This document shows positions 58,363 through 64,000 of a stretch of DNA of 64,000 nt, one piece after another. The notes under the pieces are model-generated. The model was not told the DNA's origin. It saw only the letters and a program-made list of their open reading frames with translations, and made no database searches. Origin of the DNA: Sphingobacteriia bacterium (lineage in GTDB: Bacteria > Bacteroidota > Bacteroidia > Chitinophagales > Chitinophagaceae); NCBI GenBank assembly GCA_947452295.1, contig CANGCK010000010.1, forward strand, positions 1-64,000. The letters run 5' to 3'. A program made the position numbers and the translations under genes. Positions within the stretch are counted from its first letter, which is position 1. Each line of letters starts with the position of its first letter.

Positions 58363-60090
58363 ATGGACAGTGTTATACAAGAAAGAATTAATGTTTGGGT
58401 TAACGGTAATTACGATGTTGAATCAAAAAATACTATCGCCACTCTTCAACAAACCAATCCTGAAGAATTAGCAGATTCGTTTTATAGGAATCTTGAATTT
58501 GGTACTGGTGGACTACGCGGTCTTATGGGCGTGGGTACCAATAGGGTTAATAAATATACAATTGGAATGGCCACACAAGGGTTTGCCAATTATTTAAAAA
58601 AGACTTACGGAAAAGAAGAAGTTAAATTGGCTATTGCTCATGATAGTAGAAACAATAGTCGGTTTTTTGCGGAAACAACAGCCAATGTTTTTGCAGCCAA
58701 TGGCTTTAAAGTGTATTTGTTTGAAGCGCTTAGGCCAACACCTGAGTTGAGTTTTGCTATTCGTCATTTAGGTTGTAAAGCAGGTGTAGTATGTACAGCA
58801 TCTCACAATCCAAAAGAATACAACGGTTATAAAGCTTATTGGGACGATGGTGGTCAGTTGGTGCCTCCGCACGATAAAAATGTTATTGCAGAAGTAGAGT
58901 CTATTAAAGATGTGAATGAAGTGCAATGGGAGGGAGGAGCAGCCAATATCACCATTATTGGCAAAGAGTTGGATGATGCTTATTTGAACATGGTAAAAGG
59001 CTTGAGTGTATATCCTGATGTGATTGCCAAACAGCACAATCTTAAAATTGTATATACCCCAATTCATGGAACAGGAATAATGCTGGTACCTGAAGTGTTG
59101 AATAGATTTGGATTTACCAATGTAACAGTGGTAGATGAGCAAGCCACACCGAATGGCAATTTTCCTACTGTGGTATACCCGAATCCAGAAGAAAGCGAAA
59201 CAATGAGTATTGGATTGCAAAAGGCTAAATCATTGGATGCAGATATTTTGTTAGGGACAGATCCGGATGCAGATAGAGTCGGTATTGGTGTGAAAAATCA
59301 CAAAGGCGAGTGGGTTTTGATGAATGGTAACCAAACTGCTGTTTTGGCTTTTGCTTATATGATTGAAGCTAGAAAGGCCAAAGGAATAGCCCGTTCAAAT
59401 GATATGGTAATTACTACAGTGGTAACAACCGAAATGATTAATAGAGTAGCCGAACAAAATGAAGTAGGTTGTTACAATGTGTTAACAGGATTTAAATGGA
59501 TTGCAGAAAAAATTAAAGAATTAGAGGGAAAAGAAAATTATATCATTGGCGGAGAAGAGAGTTTTGGATTGATGATAGGCAATCAAATTCGAGACAAAGA
59601 TGCGGTTAGTGCTGTTGCATTAATGTGCGAAATGGCTGCATATGAAAAAAATCTAGGAAAAACATTATTCGATAAAATGATTGAACTCTATATTCAATAT
59701 GGGTTCTATTATGAAAGCCTTATAAGTATCACCAAAAAGGGAATGAATGGCCAGAAAGAAATTGCTGATATGATGGAAGGGTATCGCAATAATCCACCAC
59801 AACAAATTAACCAATCTGCTGTTGTTACCTTGCTGGATTATGCGTTGCAAATGGGTAAAAATTTGCAAACTGGTGAAACCTGGACCATCCAACTACCTAA
59901 AAGCAATGTATTACAATTTATTACTGCCGATGGTAGTAAAATTTCTGCCCGTCCATCTGGTACAGAGCCTAAGATTAAATTTTATTTTAGCGTGAATACT
60001 ACTTTGGCAAACAAGGAAGAATTTGATACCAAACAGTTGATATTAGAACAACGCATTCAGGGTATAATAAGTAGTATGAACCTAAAATAA
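58363..60090 (+). CDS. phospho-sugar mutase (phosphoglucomutase/phosphomannomutase)
   Basis: VVCTASHNPKEYNGYKAYW; GTDPDADRVG; GGEESFG; SARPSGTEPKIKFY. Confidence 0.96.
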   Translation: MDSVIQERINVWVNGNYDVESKNTIATLQQTNPEELADSFYRNLEFGTGGLRGLMGVGTNRVNKYTIGMATQGFANYLKKTYGKEEVKLAIAHDSRNNSRFFAETTANVFAANGFKVYLFEALRPTPELSFAIRHLGCKAGVVCTASHNPKEYNGYKAYWDDGGQLVPPHDKNVIAEVESIKDVNEVQWEGGAANITIIGKELDDAYLNMVKGLSVYPDVIAKQHNLKIVYTPIHGTGIMLVPEVLNRFGFTNVTVVDEQATPNGNFPTVVYPNPEESETMSIGLQKAKSLDADILLGTDPDADRVGIGVKNHKGEWVLMNGNQTAVLAFAYMIEARKAKGIARSNDMVITTVVTTEMINRVAEQNEVGCYNVLTGFKWIAEKIKELEGKENYIIGGEESFGLMIGNQIRDKDAVSAVALMCEMAAYEKNLGKTLFDKMIELYIQYGFYYESLISITKKGMNGQKEIADMMEGYRNNPPQQINQSAVVTLLDYALQMGKNLQTGETWTIQLPKSNVLQFITADGSKISARPSGTEPKIKFYFSVNTTLANKEEFDTKQLILEQRIQGIISSMNLK

Positions 60091-60098
60091 AGTTGCAC

Positions 60099-60106
60099 TA
60101 TATTTG
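60099..60106 (+). promoter_or_regulatory. candidate -7 box TATATTTG directly upstream of pcm
   Basis: TATATTTGCGGC, identical 12-mer to 16826-16837; no good -33 box seen. Confidence 0.4.
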
Positions 60107-60110
60107 CGGC

Positions 60111-60779
60111 ATGCAGTCAAGCGGAACGTATAAAGATGATTTTAGGCATCAAGGGATGCGAAGAAAGTTGATAGACAATTTACGCGGTAAAGGTATTACA
60201 GATGAAACGGTACTTAGTGCGATGAATACCATTCCTCGGCATTTTTTCTTGGATATGGCATTCGAAAAAATTGCTTACGAAGACAAAGCATTTCCTATTG
60301 CAGCAGAACAAACCATTTCTCAACCCTATACCGTAGCTTATCAAACCCAATTATTGCAAATAAAAAAGGGAGATAAGGTATTAGAAATTGGAACCGGAAG
60401 TATATATCAAACTACCATACTTGCCGAAATGGGCGCTCAGGCTGTTTTTACCATTGAACGACAAAAAAAATTATTTGATTTACAAAAAAATTACGTGTTT
60501 AAGGGGAAGTATTTAAACATCAAGTTTTTCTATGGAGATGGGTTTATAGGATTGCCCACTTATGCACCTTTCGATAAAATATTAATTACTGCAGCAGCCC
60601 CATTTATTCCACCTAAATTGGTTGAGCAACTTAAAATAGGTGGTTTTATGGTGTTGCCGGTTGATGAAGGAGAAAATCAACGAATGCTGCGCATCACTAA
60701 ATTGGCAGATGGTAGTATTCAACAGGAACAGTTTGAGGAGTTTTCATTTGTACCCATGCTCGCAGGTAAAAATCTATAA
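60111..60779 (+). CDS. pcm: protein-L-isoaspartate O-methyltransferase (start 60111 or 60156)
   Basis: QTISQPYTVAYQTQLL; VLEIGTGSIYQTTILAEMG; ILITAAAPFIPPKLVEQLKIGGFMVLPV. Confidence 0.94.
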   Translation: MQSSGTYKDDFRHQGMRRKLIDNLRGKGITDETVLSAMNTIPRHFFLDMAFEKIAYEDKAFPIAAEQTISQPYTVAYQTQLLQIKKGDKVLEIGTGSIYQTTILAEMGAQAVFTIERQKKLFDLQKNYVFKGKYLNIKFFYGDGFIGLPTYAPFDKILITAAAPFIPPKLVEQLKIGGFMVLPVDEGENQRMLRITKLADGSIQQEQFEEFSFVPMLAGKNL

Positions 60780-60780
60780 A

Positions 60781-60830
60781 AAAAAACGGGGTTATTTTCA
60801 ATGATTGATGTTGAAAATAACCCCGCTTTT
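60781..60830. terminator. bidirectional intrinsic terminator between convergent pcm and beta-barrel gene
   Basis: CGGGGTTATTTTCAA / TTGAAAATAACCCCG perfect 15-bp stem flanked by A and T runs. Confidence 0.9.
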
Positions 60831-60846
60831 AAGTTGAAAAAGTCAA

Positions 60847-63510
60847 TTACTGCATCATTTCCATACCACCACTTTGATCTGCTTTTGTATTCTTACGTTT
60901 AAACAAGCTCACATCAAACTTACCAAAACGGTAACTAAAGTTCAATCTCAAAATTTGAGGGTCTCTTCTTCGTTGGCTGGTTTGGTTGAATAAGCTACTT
61001 GATGAATATGATTCAAATAATTGTGTTCTAAAAATATCATTCATACTTAAAGTAAGATTGGCTGTTCTTCCTTTCTTCCATGTGAAATCTTTACGAAATG
61101 CAAGATCTACACCATATCTAGGGAGATTATAACCTTGCGATCCAGTTTGTGGACCACCGCCAAACATCATTCCGCCGCCACCCATTCCGCCTCTTCCACC
61201 ACCGCCTGAACTAGCCGGTAATACTGTTTTAGCTTGATAATCACCACTTAACTGTATAGAAAACCCTTTTGACACTTTAAAATTATTATTAACTTTTCCA
61301 AACCAACTTAATTGCTCCTGGGTTAAATTAGTTTGTCCAGGTACATTCGCATTTATTTTAGAATTAAATAAGTTTAAACTTACCGTCATTTCCCACCACT
61401 TATTTAAGCTACTCTTATTGCTTAATTCAATACCATAAGTAAATGCTTCGTTTGCATTGATATAAGTATTAAAGTATGCACTATCACCTGGTATTAAACT
61501 GTTCTTGTCGCGATAAATGTATCGCGTAATAAGATCCGTTGAGTATTTAAAATACGCAGTTGCCAAAAAGTTTGCCCCTTTTTTATAGGCGTTATTCCAG
61601 GAAAATTCCAAAGAATTGGTAAACTCTGGTTTAATTGCAGGGTTACCTACATTTATATTTTGAGGATCCGAATAATCTGGAAAGGGCATTAACTGAAAGA
61701 AATTGGGTCTATTAATTCTACGAGAATAGTTAATTTGATAATCTTGTTTGTCATTTAGCTTGTAAGTAATAAATGCGCTTGGAAATAAACTCAATGGATA
61801 ATCTACTTTAAATGTAGCAGAATCCGCCCCTGATGCATTTAGTAATGTTCCGGTATATGTAGAACTTTCTGCTCTTAATCCTAGTTGGTAACTCCATTTT
61901 TTTACTTTGAAGCTATAGGTTGAATAGGCAGCATATACTTGATCAATATATTTATATTTACTGCTAATCGCAGGTATTAATACATAATCATTCGATGTGC
62001 TACTAAATCTATATTGGTTTAATATATTGTTAAAGTCTCTAATTGCACCCCTTGCTCCAGCTTCAATTTTCGAGTCATCTGTTAATGGGTTTTCATAATC
62101 TAATTGAAATGTATGATTGATGGTATAACCATCTCCTAAACCTTTTTGCAAAATAGCGTTACTTTTTACACTGCCATCTTTATTGAAAGTTTGGGTATTG
62201 ATATTGCTTTCACTACTATTGTCGCTTTTATTGTAGTTGTAGTCTGTGGCTATATTATGCCCATTTTTGGCGAAGTTGTGTTTGTAACTCAATTGCGCAC
62301 CAATGTTTTTGAAATTCATAGTGGAAATAGTTCCAATATTAGAGAAAGATGAATAGTTGCCTGCAATTATAGAGTCTACTTTTTGTACTTGATCGTTATC
62401 GAACTTCCCTTTATTGTAGTTCGCAGTTACCGATATTGTATTTCTGTTGTCTACAAAATAATCAATACCTCCTCTTAAAAAGGCAAAATAACCATTACTG
62501 GTTGAGTTGGTGGTATTATGCACGTTACTTAGTGTGCTCAGTAAATTATTACGATCTGTAATTCCTTCTGAGATAGATTTACGCTCATTAAACATTCCAC
62601 TACCAGTGAAATTAATTTTGTTTTGGCGTAAGTTCATATCTGCTCCTATATTCAATTTCCCTCTTGAATCTACTCCAGATCTTACCCCTCCATTATAACC
62701 TGTTTTTTTATTTCTTTTCAACACAATATTTAAAATACCAGCATTACCGCCTGAAGCGTCGTATTTGGCTGAAGGGTTGGTAATTAGCTCTACTTTATCA
62801 ATAATGTCGGCAGGTATTTGATCTAATGTAATTGTAGTAGGGCGGCCATCAATGAAAATGGTAGGTGCAGCATTTCTCATGGTTACATTACCATCTATAT
62901 CAACATTTAATGAAGGGATATTTTTCATTAATTCTGTAGCAGTTTGTCCTGAACCCATTAAATTTTTATCGACGTTAAAAATTTTTCGATCAATACCCAT
63001 TTCAAACTGCGATTTGGAAGAAGACGTTACTGTTACATTCCCCAAATTGGTGGCATCTTCTTCAAGTTTTAGGTTACCTAAATCCTTATCTACCATTCCC
63101 AGCATTTGTTGCATATTGCCTCCTGCCATGCCTCCCTGTGGCATTTTTATACCAAAACTTATACCTTGTTCCAGTTTTTTATAACCTAAAGAGGTAAGTG
63201 TTAATTTAAAGTTTCCGAATGGAGAAAGGTTTTCAAAACTAAAATCACCGTTGGATTTGGTAATAACTGTTCCAAGAATAGCCTCTTTCATTTTTTTAGA
63301 TACGGTATCAAATTTGTTGCCTTTTAATTGTACCGTAACACCTTCTATTGCTTTTGATGTTTTACTGTCTATAATTTTGCCATAGAAATGGCCAATATTC
63401 ATGTTCTGACCATTACCACCTGTTCCCGGGCGACCACCCATTCCTGGAAACTGTGCAGAAATACTAAATGGAATAATGAAAATAAATAATACAAAAAAGA
63501 AATTACGCAT
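60847..63510 (-). CDS. outer-membrane beta-barrel family protein (TonB receptor-like, CarboxypepD_reg N-term)
   Basis: Signal peptide; GKIIDSKTSKAIEGVTVQLKG; plug LMKNIPSLNVDIDGNVTMRNAAPTIFIDGRPTTI; barrel C-term. Confidence 0.92.
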   Translation of the reverse strand: MRNFFFVLFIFIIPFSISAQFPGMGGRPGTGGNGQNMNIGHFYGKIIDSKTSKAIEGVTVQLKGNKFDTVSKKMKEAILGTVITKSNGDFSFENLSPFGNFKLTLTSLGYKKLEQGISFGIKMPQGGMAGGNMQQMLGMVDKDLGNLKLEEDATNLGNVTVTSSSKSQFEMGIDRKIFNVDKNLMGSGQTATELMKNIPSLNVDIDGNVTMRNAAPTIFIDGRPTTITLDQIPADIIDKVELITNPSAKYDASGGNAGILNIVLKRNKKTGYNGGVRSGVDSRGKLNIGADMNLRQNKINFTGSGMFNERKSISEGITDRNNLLSTLSNVHNTTNSTSNGYFAFLRGGIDYFVDNRNTISVTANYNKGKFDNDQVQKVDSIIAGNYSSFSNIGTISTMNFKNIGAQLSYKHNFAKNGHNIATDYNYNKSDNSSESNINTQTFNKDGSVKSNAILQKGLGDGYTINHTFQLDYENPLTDDSKIEAGARGAIRDFNNILNQYRFSSTSNDYVLIPAISSKYKYIDQVYAAYSTYSFKVKKWSYQLGLRAESSTYTGTLLNASGADSATFKVDYPLSLFPSAFITYKLNDKQDYQINYSRRINRPNFFQLMPFPDYSDPQNINVGNPAIKPEFTNSLEFSWNNAYKKGANFLATAYFKYSTDLITRYIYRDKNSLIPGDSAYFNTYINANEAFTYGIELSNKSSLNKWWEMTVSLNLFNSKINANVPGQTNLTQEQLSWFGKVNNNFKVSKGFSIQLSGDYQAKTVLPASSGGGGRGGMGGGGMMFGGGPQTGSQGYNLPRYGVDLAFRKDFTWKKGRTANLTLSMNDIFRTQLFESYSSSSLFNQTSQRRRDPQILRLNFSYRFGKFDVSLFKRKNTKADQSGGMEMMQ

Positions 63511-63646
63511 ATTGAACTTATTATTATATGCAAATGTGCTTAAGGTTAAGCAATTATTATGCCTCCTTTATACAAGCGGTAATATGACAAACTTAAATGG
63601 ACAATTGTTTGATGAATATCCCCAATAATGGTTTTTATTGATTGAT

Positions 63647-64000
63647 TTATGCAATCAGCGTTAATAAAACTTGTAATAAACCAATGATAAATCCTAATAC
63701 ACCGCCAATTATTTCCACAAACCTAAATTCCTTCGACATAATAGCATTTAAGATTTCTTCTAGTTTGTCGGAGGAGAAACCACTAACTTTCTCAGTAACA
63801 ATTTTTTCAAGGTCAAGATCGCTTTTCAAGTTCGACATATAATTTTTCATGATTTCGGGAAAAATTACGGTCAATTCATTCACAAAAACCTTTTTTAAGT
63901 CAGCAATAGTTTTTTCCCCAATAAACATACTAATCATAGGCAATTGCTCAGCAAGTTTCACACGCAGAAAATGTTCAATATGCTCTTCCACAAAAGGCAT
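63647..64000 (-). CDS. DUF445-like membrane protein, C-terminal part (truncated by window end)
   Basis: FVEIIGGVLGFIIGLLQVLLTLIA C-term; runs off window. Confidence 0.65.
   Translation of the reverse strand: MPFVEEHIEHFLRVKLAEQLPMISMFIGEKTIADLKKVFVNELTVIFPEIMKNYMSNLKSDLDLEKIVTEKVSGFSSDKLEEILNAIMSKEFRFVEIIGGVLGFIIGLLQVLLTLIA

Noticed and set aside
1-64000. Mobile elements, prophage or defence islands
   Set aside because: No transposase, integrase, phage structural, restriction-modification, toxin-antitoxin or cas-like proteins recognised among the ORFs.

Overview
AT-rich chromosomal window from a Bacteroidota genome (gene content and TAnnTTTG promoter boxes suggest the Chitinophagaceae side; taxon inferred, not tested). 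It opens with the last ~37 nt of a 5S rRNA and an intrinsic terminator. Most of it is housekeeping: valS, miaB, purK, ahcY, tex, secG, lptE, mltG, a phosphohexomutase and pcm. There are also transporters, outer-membrane beta-barrel proteins, Fe-S proteins and a large block of amino-acid biosynthesis genes. I see no phage, transposase, CRISPR or tRNA. The most interesting content is in 34.1-50.7 kb. (1) A short unannotated ORF upstream of hisG (34136-34186, MIILIHIHHHHYLPIG*, 5 His in 16 codons) is followed by mutually exclusive antiterminator and terminator helices that share one strand. This looks like a complete his attenuator, preceded by an exact TTTG-N20-TAGTTTTG promoter. (2) A second unannotated leader ORF upstream of trpE (41187-41243, MKLINKHWWWHTDSLLGL*, three tandem Trp codons) is followed by a GC-rich terminator, which looks like a trp attenuator. 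(3) The his pathway is split: hisG-D-C-[PQQ-type sugar dehydrogenase + cytochrome c]-B lies behind the his attenuator. hisH-A-F-IE lies directly downstream of trpEGDCFBA with no visible terminator, so half of the his pathway may be transcribed from the trp-attenuated promoter.
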